This document shows positions 1 through 9,187 of a stretch of DNA of 32,119 bases, one piece after another (the stretch's first letter is position 1; each line of letters starts with the position of its first letter). The notes under the pieces are model-generated. The model had not been told where the DNA came from, ran no database searches, and saw nothing but the letters and a program-made list of their open reading frames with translations. A program made the translations under genes and the position numbers. Source of the stretch: Pseudomonadota bacterium (GTDB taxonomy: Bacteria; Pseudomonadota; Alphaproteobacteria; Micropepsales; Micropepsaceae); the NCBI GenBank assembly GCA_018242105.1, contig JAFECP010000020.1:78110-110228 (forward strand), read 5' to 3'.

Positions 1-2
1 GC

Positions 3-3000
3 GGCGGCGGCGCGGGCGGCGTTGGCGCAACAGCATCATCAGGTGCGCTGATCAACAATGCCATTGTGACGGGCGGCATCGGCGGAAACGGCGGTAGTGG
101 CGGCCAAAACTATTCCAGTTCGAACTACTACGAGAGCGGCGGCGGCGGCGGCGGCGGCGGCGGATCCGGCATCTTCGTAACTGGTGGCACGAGCGTCACA
201 AACAATGGCTCGATCCTTGGCGGCAATGGTGGCGGTGGCGGAGTCGGTGGTGGACCAGGTGCATACGGCGGAAATGGCAACGGCTACTATTCGTTTTCAA
301 ATCCGGTTCAGGCAGGCAACGGTACGGGTGGCCGGGGCGGCAACGGAATCACGGCGACAAGTTCAAGCGGCCTGACGATCATCAATAGCGGAACGATCGA
401 AGGCGGTATTGGCGGCGGCGACAATCAGAACGCATATCCGAGTCCTAACGGAGTGCAAGAATATCGCCCGCAGCCGGGTGGCGTCGGCATTCTCGGTAAG
501 AACCTGACGATCACCAACAACAGCAGCGGAACGATTTCGGGCGGGCTTGGCAGCGGAACGGCATACGCCATTCAGTTGACCGGCGGCACCAACAGCATCG
601 TGAACGCCGGCACCATAGGCGATATCTACGCGGGCGCAAATCTGAGCTTTCAGAACAGCAGCGGAAGCGTCGGCAATGTCACACTGGCGGGTGCCACCAA
701 CAATATCGCGATGCTCGGTGGAACTGCCGGAAGCTTCAATCTTTACGGCGCCACGACTGCGTCCGGTACGTTTGGTAGCGGTGTGACGCTGAACAACGGT
801 GCCACGTTCCTGGTTACAGGTGTGGATAGCACGCATGACGTCTCCGGCATCACGACCTTCGACAACCATGGCGGCCTCACCATCGACACCGGCCGCTCCA
901 TCTCGATGTCCACCTTCACCAATGAGAATGGCGCAACGCTGACGTTGAATTCCGGCGCTCAACTCATCGCAACCACGCTTAATCTTCTTTCCGGCAGCAC
1001 GATCACCGGCGCGGGCACGCTGTCCAGCGGTTCGAGCGCGCTCGGATTCGATTCCGGTTCGGTGAGTGTGAATCTGAGCGGCACAGGCGGGCTGGTGAAG
1101 AACGGCACCGGCACACTGACGTTGACCGGCGCCAACACCTATACCGGCGGCACCACGGTCAATGATGGCACGCTGTCCATAAACGCTACCGCGCTGGGCG
1201 GTGGCGATGTCACGCTGGCGCAAGGCACAACGATTCAGTTCACCGGCTCTAGCTTCACCACGACGAACGACTTCCACATCACCGGCGATCCGATTTTCGA
1301 TGTCGCGAGCGGCACGACGCAAACCGTCAGCGGCGTCATCGACGACGCGACCGGCCCCACCAATCCCGGCGTGGTGGAAAAGACAGGCGCGGGCACGCTG
1401 ATTCTATCCGGCGCGAACACCTACACCGGCGGGACGACAATCGAAGCGGGTGTGCTGCAGGCGGGTATCGATACCGTTGGCTCGCATGGCGCGATCACGT
1501 CTTCCGCCATTGGCACCGGCGCGCTCACGCTCAATGGCGGCACGCTGCAATTCGGCGGGGCATACACCATCGCCAACGACATCACACTGGGCGCGAGCAG
1601 CGGCACCATCGACGGCAACGGTTATTTCGTCCAATTGCCCGGCAATATCACTGGCAGCACCGGCATCACTTTCGCCGATACCGCCGTGGGCCGTTCCCAC
1701 ACGTTGCTGTCTGGCAACAACACCTATTCCGGCACCACCACGATTGCCTCTGGCATCGTGGACCTCTCCTCCGCCACCGGGTTGTCAGCGAATTCCGATT
1801 ATGTTGTGAACAATAGCGGGGCAACAAGCGGTGGAGGCATACTGGATCTAAACGGGTTCTCCGGGACGATCCGTTCGCTCGCGGGCAATGCGGGTGGCCA
1901 GGTCCTGAATGGCGGCGCGGCGGCAACGCTCACCATCGCGCCCGCCAGCGGCACCACGACCTTCGCGGGAACGATTTCCGACGGCACGCCGACGTTCCCG
2001 GCCAATACGCTGGCGCTGGTGATAAACAGCGCGCCGGGCACGAAGCAAATTCTCACCGGCGCCAACACCTATGCCGGCGGCACCACAATCCTCGGCGGGA
2101 TTCTGGGCGTGGGCAGCAACACCGCACTCGGCACCGGCGCGGTGACGCTGAACAGCGGCACGCTGGAATCTGAAGGCGATTTCACACTCGGCAACGCTCT
2201 CGTGGTTAACAGCCTCGGCGGCACCATCGACCCCAACGGGCACACGCTCACGCTCAACAGCGGATTCTCCGGCAGCAATCTCGCGACGGTCCATTTCAAC
2301 GGTGCGGGCACGGTCGTTCTCGATGGCGCCAGCAGCTTCGGCGGCAATGTTGTCATCGCCAGTGGCGCAACGGTGGTGCAGGGCTCCGCGGCGGCCACGC
2401 TGCCGGGCAGCAGTGTCGGTGGCTACGAGGTGGATGGCACATTGGGCGTCGTGAACGCGCAAATTTACGGCCTGGGCGGCACCGGAACGATCGAGGCGAC
2501 GGGGAGCGGGACCGGAGCGCTCACGCTCGATATTGCCTCGGGAACAAACACATTCTCTGGAACGCTTGCCGACTACGGCTCCAACGCGCTTTCTCTTGTG
2601 AAGGCCGGCGCGGGCATTCTGAATTTGAGCGGCACCAATACCTTCAGCGGCGGCACAACACTCGATGCTGGCACAATCGGCGCGCTGACCAGCAGCGCGC
2701 TGGGCAGCGGCGGCGTCACCTTGAATGGCGGCACGCTGATCTATGCAAACACCGTCAACCTCGCCAATGCGATCACACTTGCGGGTGATACGGCGCTTGA
2801 GGTGGATGGCACGGATAGCGCCACACAATCGGGCGTCATCGGCGATAACGGTTCTGCGCACATCTTGCAGAAACTGGGCAGCGGCACGCTGACACTGTCG
2901 GGAGCCAACACCTATTCCGGCACCACGAAGCTCACTGCCGGCACGCTGGAAATCGGCAATGCGGGCGCGCTGGGTTCGAGTACGCTGCTGTTCGGCGGTG

Positions 3001-6000
3001 GCACGCTGAAAGCCGGTGGCAATGGCTACACCATCGCCAACAACATCGACATCGACGCCAATGGCGGCATGATCGACGCCAACGGTCAGTCTCTGTTTCT
3101 CGCGGGCGGAATCGGGAACGGCACGAACGGAAATGCCGGCACGCTCACCTTCACCGACACGAGCGGCACAAGCAACGGCTTGATTGTGCTCGAAGGAACA
3201 AGCAGCTACGGCGGAGCGGTGGTCATCGATTCCGGCGTCACCGTGGGCGAAGGTGGCGCGAATACGCTGCCGGGCGGCGCCTACACCGTGAACGGCACTT
3301 TGGATATTACGGGCGCGCAAACAATCTCCAGCCTGACCGGTTCGGGAGCCATGGTAGGGGACTTCGGCGGCGGCACGCTGAGCGTGAATCAAGCTTCCGG
3401 AACAAACACCTTCTCCGGAACGGTGGATGATAACGGCTCCAACCCGCTATCGCTTGTGAAGAGCGGCGCTGGCACCCTGAACTTGAGCGGCGCGAATACC
3501 TTCACCGGTGGCACAACGCTCAGTGCCGGCACGCTGGGCGCGCTGAACAGCAGCGCTCTGGGCAGCGGCGGTGTCACCTTGAACGGCGGCACGCTGGTCT
3601 ATGCAAACACCGTCAATCTTGCCAACGCGATCACACTCGCGGGCGACGCGGTGCTTGAAGTGGACGGCACGGATTCTGCGATCCAATCCGGCGCCATTGG
3701 CGGCAGCGGTTCGGCGCTCAGCTTGCAGAAGCTGGGCGGCGGCACCCTGCAACTCACCCAGGCCAATAATTATTCCGGCACCACCAAGCTCACTGGCGGC
3801 ACGCTGGAACTCGGCAATGTGAGCGCACTGGGGTCGGGCGCGCTGCTGTTCGATGGCGGCACTTTGAAAGTCGATGGCGCTTACATCATCGCCAACGACA
3901 TCAATCTCGACGCCAATGGCGGCACGTTCGACACCAACGGCCACAACACCGAACTGACAGGCACATTGTCGAGCGGTGGTACCGACGGCGCGTTGACCAT
4001 CACCGGCACAGGCAGTTTCAAGGTTTCAGGTCTCAACAATCTGTCCGGCGGCGCGGTTCTCGGTGCGAACGCGCAGATGGAAGTGGCAGGTGCTTCGGGT
4101 ATGGGCGCCGGCGATGTTACCATGAATGCTGGCTCGACCATCCATTTCACCACCACCAACGGCACCTTCACCAATCATTTCCTGCTGGATGGCGATCCCA
4201 CCTTCGATGTTGCCAGCGGCCTGACGACGACGCTGAGCGGCGCGATCTCTGATGTTCCGGCCGGAACGCCGGGCGTGCTGGAGAACAACGGCGATGGCAC
4301 GTTGGTGCTAGCAGGCGCGAACACTTATTCGGGCGGCACAACGCTCAACAACGGAACATTGCGGGTCGGTGTCGACACGGTGGGAGCGCCTGGCAGCATC
4401 ACCTCGTCGGCCATCGGCACCGGCATGCTGACTTTCGGCGGCGGCATCTTGCAGGCAGGCGGCGATTTCACCGTCGCCAATGCAATGGATATGAACACGG
4501 CCGCAGGCGTAATCGACGCAACCGGCCATGCGCTTGCACTCACCGGCGTCATCGGCGGCACGCATGCACTCACGATCACGGACAGCCAGGGCGGCGGCTC
4601 GGTGGCCGTTTCCGGGCTCAACACCTATAGCGGCGGAACGCAGGTCAACGATGCGACGGTCATTCTGAACGGCGGTTCCTCCGGTCCCAGCAGCAGTGTG
4701 CTTGGCACAGGTGCGATCGTGCTGAATGGCGGCGTATTAAAAGCAGGCGTTGGGGGCTTTCTGGTTGAAAGCATTCAACTTGGCACCGGCGGCGGCACGT
4801 TGAGCGCTGGGAACTACACTTACACTTTCGGCATCATAAGCGATGTCAGCGGTTCACAACCGCTTACCATAGGGTTGGCTGGCGATACCGGTACGGTCGT
4901 CCTCGCCGTCAACAACAACTACACAGGCGACACCACCATCGCCGCGGGCACCGCGCGCGCGAAGGGCAGCAGCTCCTTCGGCAGCGGCAGTGTCACCGTC
5001 GATAATGGTACGGCGGTGCAATACGACGATGGCATCAATGTCGCCAACACGTTTGTTCTGAATGGCAATGCCAAGCTCGATGTCGAAAATGCCGATAGCG
5101 CCACGCAATCGGGCGGCATCGTGGAGAACAGCGCCTCTGCAGGATTCATCAAGGCTGGCGCCGGAACGCTGATCCTGAGCGGCGGAAGCAATTACACTGG
5201 GACGACCGCCATTAGCGCGGGCACGTTGACGCTCGCCGCAGCGAATGCCGGAGATTCCGCTTCTGACTATACAGTGGACAGCGGCACGACCCTGTCCGTC
5301 GGCGGTGGGTTGGGCAATGTCTATATCGGCTCGCTTGCCGATGGTGTAAACGGTGGCGGTGCCGTCTCCGCTGGTGCGGGTACCAATCTTTATGTGGGCG
5401 GGACGATCGGCTCGCCCACGCCAAACAGCCGGAACACCACCTTCTCCGGCATCATCACCGCCGATGAATTGGCATATACCGGCTCCGGAACGCTGACGCT
5501 AACCGGAAATTTCAACGCAATCGGCACACTGGTGCTTTGCGGTTGCGTGCAGAGCGGCGGCATCACCTTGTCCGGAAATACGATGACCGTATCCAATGTT
5601 GACGTGGAATCCGGCACGCTATCCATTCAGGACGGCGCGGCTCTCACGGCACCCGGTTTGTATGTATCCGGCGGCGGGACCGCCGCGGCAAAACTTTCGG
5701 TCACGGGCGCCAGCTCCAGCCTGACCCTGACGAGCGCCCCGCTATACATCGGAACAAGTGGCGCGGCTTCGGCGTCGTTTGCCGATGGGGCTGATCTGAC
5801 GGCGCCGGGCGTTGAGATCCTCGGCGGAAGCACGTTCAACATCGGCGACGGCGGCGTTGCTCCGGTTCTCGACTCCAGCCTTGGCATCATCACGTCGATT
5901 GATGGCTCCAATCTCGGCAGCAAGGCGGTCGTGAACGTCTCGGGAGACTTCACGCTGGCCGCGATGCTGGATGGCCCTATCGGATTGGAGGTCAAGGGCG

Positions 6001-8807
6001 GCAACCTGATCCTCACCAATGCTGCCAACGATTATTCGGACCTTACCAGTATCGATGCCGGGGCCACGCTCACCATTGGGAATGGAGCGCAGGACGGCGC
6101 GCTCGGCACCGCCGCGGTGACGGACAATGGCGCACTGGTGTTCAACAACACTACAGCGACTACAATTTCCAACGTCATTGGCGGCAGCGGCACTCTCACA
6201 CAGAAGGGCAGCGGAAAACTCACCCTTGGCATCCAGCAGAACTATACCGGCCTCACCACCATCGCCGCCGGTTCGACGCTGGCATTGACCGGTACCGCCT
6301 CGATCCAGCAATCCAGCGAGGTCTCAGATGCGGGCACGTTCGACATCACGGGCCTGACGAATGGCGGCGCATCCATCCAGACGCTTTCCGGCAACGGCAG
6401 CGTCCTTCTCGGTGCCAAGACGCTTACGATCCTCAACGGATCGACCACCTTTTCGGGAACGATCGACGACGGCGGGGCAGGCGGCAGCGTGACCATCGCG
6501 CACGGCGATCAGGTTCTTTCGGGAACGAACCACTGGACCGGTACGACGACCGTAGCCGCCGGCACGACTTTGACCGTATCGTCTCCCAACAGTTTGAGCG
6601 GCGGGACGATCAAGTTCTTCAACGGCTCGACCATCAAATTCCTCAGCGGCGGTACCTACACGCAGAACGCGGATTTCGTGCAGCCGCAGGCGCCGGTCTA
6701 TGACACCAACGGTCAAACAGTGACGTGGTCCGGCCAGCTCTCCGGTGCCGGCGATCTTGCGATCACCGGCGGCGGCAAGCTCGTCCTCACCAATACGGGG
6801 AACACCTATGCCAACGGCACCGAGGTTTACGGCAACACGATCTTGAATGTCTCGGCCGACGGCAATCTGGGCGGCGTCGCGCCGCTGCAACTGGGCGATG
6901 CGAGCACAAGTGGCACGCTGCAATATGGCGCTGCGTTCGCACTCAATAGCGGCCGCGCGATCGCGCTCAACGCGGGCGGCGGAGCCATCGATACGAACGG
7001 GTTCGACACCACAATCGCCCAAGCGATTGGTGGCGCGGGCGCCTTCACAAAGTCCGGTAGTGGAATCCTGACCTTGACCGGCACTAGTACCTACACTGGC
7101 GTGACATCCGTAACCGGCGGCACGCTGCTGGTGAACGGTTCGATTGCGGCCTCCAGCGGAGTGACCGTCGCATCGGGTGCAACGCTCGGGGGCAATGGCA
7201 CGGTGGGCGCCACTATCATCTCATCCGGCGGCACCATCGCACCGGGAGGCGCCAACGTCCTGCATGTGAACGGCGCGCTTACCTTGGCGAATGGATCGGT
7301 CACCGCCATCGCCGTCACGCCCACAACTGCGGGCCAAATTGCGGCAACAGGTGCCGCGGCGTTGAATGGCGCGCTGGCGATCAGCCAGGGCGCGGGTACT
7401 TATGCTGCGGGCAGTTTCAAGTTGCTCACGGCATCCAGCATCACCGGTACGTTCGACAGCATTACAGGCACAACATTCGCCGGACTGAACTCCGCAATTG
7501 TTTATAGTGCGACGGACGTTGAACTCGATCTCTCGGCACTGCCACCACCCAGCAATAGCGGATCGAGCAGCAGCAACTCGGGCGGCAGTGGTTCCAGCGG
7601 TGGATCAAGTGGTGGCAGTTCGGGTAGCGGCGGTTCCAGTGGTGGGTCGGGCAGCGGCAGCTCGGGCAGCAGCGGATCGAGCGGCGGTAGTTCGGGTAGC
7701 GGTGGATCAAGTGGCAGCGGCGGCGCTGTGGTGACGAAGTTCTTGTTCGATACTTATGGCAAGACGCCAAATCAGATCGCGGCGGGCAAGGCGCTCGCGG
7801 CGGCCGATTCCACTGGCGGGCTCTATGTCGCGATGGGCAATGTCGTCAAAACCGACACGGCGGGCGTTCCGGCTGCGCTCGGACAGTTGTCCGGCGATAT
7901 TCACGCCAGCATCCGCAGCGCGATGATCGAGGACGGCCGTATCGTTCGCGATGCGGTTCTCGATCATGCGCAGTTCGCCGGCGAGGGTGTCTCTGTTTGG
8001 GGGGCGGGCTTCTACAGCAATGGTGGCATCGACAGCGATGGGAACGCCAGCGCGCTCGATCACAACAGCTCGGGCTTTCTCGCCGGTATGGACATGCCGT
8101 TCGGCAACGGCTTCCGCGCCGGTATCGGCGGCGGCGTGGTGTCGAACAACGCTTCGGAGCCCGGCCGCGCGAGCACAGCAAGTGGAAGAAACGGCCATAT
8201 CATCGCCTATGCCGGATGGAACGGCGATGCGCTGACCCTGAAGCTTGGCGGCGATTATGGCTGGGGCGACGTGGACATCACACGCCACGTTGCCGCCCTG
8301 TCGGAAACGGATAAGAGCAATGAGCATCAACGCGCTGCGCAGGTGTTCGGCGAGGCTGCCTATATGATCCAGACCGATGCGGCGCAGATCGAACTCTATA
8401 CCGATATTGCACATATCTCAGCGCGCACTGGCGCCTTCACAGAAAAGGGCGGCTTGAGCGCGCTGTCGGGTGGCGCCAGGAGCGACGATGCGACCTATGC
8501 CACGCTGGGCGTGCGGTTCTCGCTTGCGGATGTGAAGCTGAGCGATATGAGTATCGTGCCCAAGCTCGGCATTGGCTGGCAGCATTCCTTCGACCGGTTC
8601 TCACCCGGACAGGCGCTGACGCTGCAAAACGCGGCGGAGCAGTTCACGGTGCAGGGCGTACCGTTGCGTCCGGACTCCGCGATCGTGCAGGCGGGCATCG
8701 ATCTGATACTCTCGCCCGGGATCATCCTCGAAGCGGGATATGACGGCGCCTTCTCTGCTTCCGCACGCAATCATGCTGTTCGGGGTGAATTGCGCTGGTC
8801 GTTCTAA
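3..8807 (+). CDS. Giant type V autotransporter with many autotransporter-associated repeats (5' end outside window)
   Basis: The reading frame is open from the first complete codon at 3 to TAA at 8805-8807, giving 2934 visible residues. A GTG at 66 is only an internal codon, because the frame upstream is already in the same Gly/Ala-rich protein, so the true start and signal peptide lie to the left. Visible order: a Gly-rich section (about residues 1-110); a long passenger with about seventeen copies of the autotransporter-associated repeat motif, such as LTGANTYTGGTT near 1123 or LTGTSTYTGVTS near 7075; a Gly/Ser linker (about 2515-2575); and a C-terminal autotransporter beta-domain (about 2640-2934) ending in Trp-Ser-Phe, the aromatic terminus expected for BAM insertion. 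By family, the barrel sits in the outer membrane and the passenger forms a surface beta-helix. Adhesion or aggregation is the usual role, but the ligand cannot be read from sequence. I see no terminator hairpin after the stop. Confidence 0.93.
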   Translation, partial: GGGAGGVGATASSGALINNAIVTGGIGGNGGSGGQNYSSSNYYESGGGGGGGGGSGIFVTGGTSVTNNGSILGGNGGGGGVGGGPGAYGGNGNGYYSFSNPVQAGNGTGGRGGNGITATSSSGLTIINSGTIEGGIGGGDNQNAYPSPNGVQEYRPQPGGVGILGKNLTITNNSSGTISGGLGSGTAYAIQLTGGTNSIVNAGTIGDIYAGANLSFQNSSGSVGNVTLAGATNNIAMLGGTAGSFNLYGATTASGTFGSGVTLNNGATFLVTGVDSTHDVSGITTFDNHGGLTIDTGRSISMSTFTNENGATLTLNSGAQLIATTLNLLSGSTITGAGTLSSGSSALGFDSGSVSVNLSGTGGLVKNGTGTLTLTGANTYTGGTTVNDGTLSINATALGGGDVTLAQGTTIQFTGSSFTTTNDFHITGDPIFDVASGTTQTVSGVIDDATGPTNPGVVEKTGAGTLILSGANTYTGGTTIEAGVLQAGIDTVGSHGAITSSAIGTGALTLNGGTLQFGGAYTIANDITLGASSGTIDGNGYFVQLPGNITGSTGITFADTAVGRSHTLLSGNNTYSGTTTIASGIVDLSSATGLSANSDYVVNNSGATSGGGILDLNGFSGTIRSLAGNAGGQVLNGGAAATLTIAPASGTTTFAGTISDGTPTFPANTLALVINSAPGTKQILTGANTYAGGTTILGGILGVGSNTALGTGAVTLNSGTLESEGDFTLGNALVVNSLGGTIDPNGHTLTLNSGFSGSNLATVHFNGAGTVVLDGASSFGGNVVIASGATVVQGSAAATLPGSSVGGYEVDGTLGVVNAQIYGLGGTGTIEATGSGTGALTLDIASGTNTFSGTLADYGSNALSLVKAGAGILNLSGTNTFSGGTTLDAGTIGALTSSALGSGGVTLNGGTLIYANTVNLANAITLAGDTALEVDGTDSATQSGVIGDNGSAHILQKLGSGTLTLSGANTYSGTTKLTAGTLEIGNAGALGSSTLLFGGGTLKAGGNGYTIANNIDIDANGGMIDANGQSLFLAGGIGNGTNGNAGTLTFTDTSGTSNGLIVLEGTSSYGGAVVIDSGVTVGEGGANTLPGGAYTVNGTLDITGAQTISSLTGSGAMVGDFGGGTLSVNQASGTNTFSGTVDDNGSNPLSLVKSGAGTLNLSGANTFTGGTTLSAGTLGALNSSALGSGGVTLNGGTLVYANTVNLANAITLAGDAVLEVDGTDSAIQSGAIGGSGSALSLQKLGGGTLQLTQANNYSGTTKLTGGTLELGNVSALGSGALLFDGGTLKVDGAYIIANDINLDANGGTFDTNGHNTELTGTLSSGGTDGALTITGTGSFKVSGLNNLSGGAVLGANAQMEVAGASGMGAGDVTMNAGSTIHFTTTNGTFTNHFLLDGDPTFDVASGLTTTLSGAISDVPAGTPGVLENNGDGTLVLAGANTYSGGTTLNNGTLRVGVDTVGAPGSITSSAIGTGMLTFGGGILQAGGDFTVANAMDMNTAAGVIDATGHALALTGVIGGTHALTITDSQGGGSVAVSGLNTYSGGTQVNDATVILNGGSSGPSSSVLGTGAIVLNGGVLKAGVGGFLVESIQLGTGGGTLSAGNYTYTFGIISDVSGSQPLTIGLAGDTGTVVLAVNNNYTGDTTIAAGTARAKGSSSFGSGSVTVDNGTAVQYDDGINVANTFVLNGNAKLDVENADSATQSGGIVENSASAGFIKAGAGTLILSGGSNYTGTTAISAGTLTLAAANAGDSASDYTVDSGTTLSVGGGLGNVYIGSLADGVNGGGAVSAGAGTNLYVGGTIGSPTPNSRNTTFSGIITADELAYTGSGTLTLTGNFNAIGTLVLCGCVQSGGITLSGNTMTVSNVDVESGTLSIQDGAALTAPGLYVSGGGTAAAKLSVTGASSSLTLTSAPLYIGTSGAASASFADGADLTAPGVEILGGSTFNIGDGGVAPVLDSSLGIITSIDGSNLGSKAVVNVSGDFTLAAMLDGPIGLEVKGGNLILTNAANDYSDLTSIDAGATLTIGNGAQDGALGTAAVTDNGALVFNNTTATTISNVIGGSGTLTQKGSGKLTLGIQQNYTGLTTIAAGSTLALTGTASIQQSSEVSDAGTFDITGLTNGGASIQTLSGNGSVLLGAKTLTILNGSTTFSGTIDDGGAGGSVTIAHGDQVLSGTNHWTGTTTVAAGTTLTVSSPNSLSGGTIKFFNGSTIKFLSGGTYTQNADFVQPQAPVYDTNGQTVTWSGQLSGAGDLAITGGGKLVLTNTGNTYANGTEVYGNTILNVSADGNLGGVAPLQLGDASTSGTLQYGAAFALNSGRAIALNAGGGAIDTNGFDTTIAQAIGGAGAFTKSGSGILTLTGTSTYTGVTSVTGGTLLVNGSIAASSGVTVASGATLGGNGTVGATIISSGGTIAPGGANVLHVNGALTLANGSVTAIAVTPTTAGQIAATGAAALNGALAISQGAGTYAAGSFKLLTASSITGTFDSITGTTFAGLNSAIVYSATDVELDLSALPPPSNSGSSSSNSGGSGSSGGSSGGSSGSGGSSGGSGSGSSGSSGSSGGSSGSGGSSGSGGAVVTKFLFDTYGKTPNQIAAGKALAAADSTGGLYVAMGNVVKTDTAGVPAALGQLSGDIHASIRSAMIEDGRIVRDAVLDHAQFAGEGVSVWGAGFYSNGGIDSDGNASALDHNSSGFLAGMDMPFGNGFRAGIGGGVVSNNASEPGRASTASGRNGHIIAYAGWNGDALTLKLGGDYGWGDVDITRHVAALSETDKSNEHQRAAQVFGEAAYMIQTDAAQIELYTDIAHISARTGAFTEKGGLSALSGGARSDDATYATLGVRFSLADVKLSDMSIVPKLGIGWQHSFDRFSPGQALTLQNAAEQFTVQGVPLRPDSAIVQAGIDLILSPGIILEAGYDGAFSASARNHAVRGELRWSF
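2535..3090 (+). repeat. Internal duplication in autotransporter passenger, copy 1
   Basis: This segment encodes SGTNTFSGTLADYGSNALSL and then a long block of the form ALGSGGVTLNGGTLIYANTV followed by NLANAITLAGDTALEVDGTD. The same block recurs 858 bp (286 codons) downstream at 3393-3945 with only scattered substitutions. The match continues through GTTKLTAGTLEIGN and the IDANGG segment before fading. Confidence 0.8.
3393..3945 (+). repeat. Internal duplication in autotransporter passenger, copy 2
   Basis: This is the second copy of the 2535-3090 module, in frame and offset by 858 bp at its left end. It carries ALGSGGVTLNGGTLVYANTV and NLANAITLAGDAVLEVDGTD, almost identical to copy 1. It is one codon shorter in the middle (KVDGAYIIAND against KAGGNGYTIANN). 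The closeness suggests a relatively recent tandem expansion of the beta-helix. Confidence 0.8.
7545..7725 (+). repeat. Low-complexity Gly/Ser linker inside autotransporter
   Basis: About sixty codons are almost exclusively Gly and Ser (units such as GSGSSGGSSG), just after a PPPSN segment and before the AVVTKFLFDTYG sequence that leads to the translocator domain. The DNA is an imperfect array of GGC/GGT and AGC/TCG codons, so it is a candidate site for slippage-driven length change. It probably acts as a flexible hinge between passenger and barrel. Confidence 0.75.
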
Positions 8808-8879
8808 CGGGAGCGGAGCACCCATGTTGAGTTGCCAAACCGCAACGTACATCAAATCCAGCCATGGAAGTGGAGCAGG

Positions 8880-9065
8880 GTTTACATCAGCCGGCCCGGC
8901 GAATGTCGGCGATGGCGCCGGCGATCGGCAGATAGAGATCGATCATGGTGCCGTGGCATCGGACGCCTGCGCCAAAAGATAAACGACGATCCGAAGCATC
9001 CGTCTTTGATCAGGACCGTTCGCAACGCGGGCTACATCTTTGCCAGCGCAGTTTCAGCGGCCTGA
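8880..9065 (+). pseudogene. Remnant of the C-terminal DNA-binding domain of an OmpR/PhoB-type response regulator
   Basis: From 8961 the + strand encodes GRLRQKINDDPKHPSLIRTV followed by RNAGYIFASAVSAA and a stop at 9063-9065. This is the recognition-helix end and C-terminal wing of an OmpR-family winged helix (family pattern RLRxKIExDP...LIRTVRGxGYxF). Upstream, the matching DRQIEID segment occurs in a different frame that stops just after position 8980, so at least one frameshift is needed to join them. No receiver domain or intact start exists between the autotransporter stop and this point. I read it as a broken 3' fragment. The rest of 8808-9187 shows no other gene or clear regulatory signal. 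Confidence 0.65.
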
Positions 9066-9187
9066 GCCATCCCGTATCCGACTTCGCGCGTTGCGCAGCT
9101 ATACCGCTTCAATTCATGCACTGGATTCCTTGGAATCTTTGGCTGCCGCGCAATTCACGGGTGGGTCGGGCGATTTTTCGGAATCCA

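Noticed and set aside
363-3392. Long - strand open frames inside the autotransporter (e.g. 1848-3392 and 363-1322)
   Set aside because: They are antisense shadows: low-complexity Arg/Ala/Gly/Val-rich products mirroring Gly/Thr/Ser-rich repeats, with no domain and no ribosome binding site.
1-7500. CRISPR-like or tandem DNA repeat array
   Set aside because: The repeated DNA follows codons of in-frame autotransporter repeats; spacing is irregular and there are no fixed repeat-spacer units.
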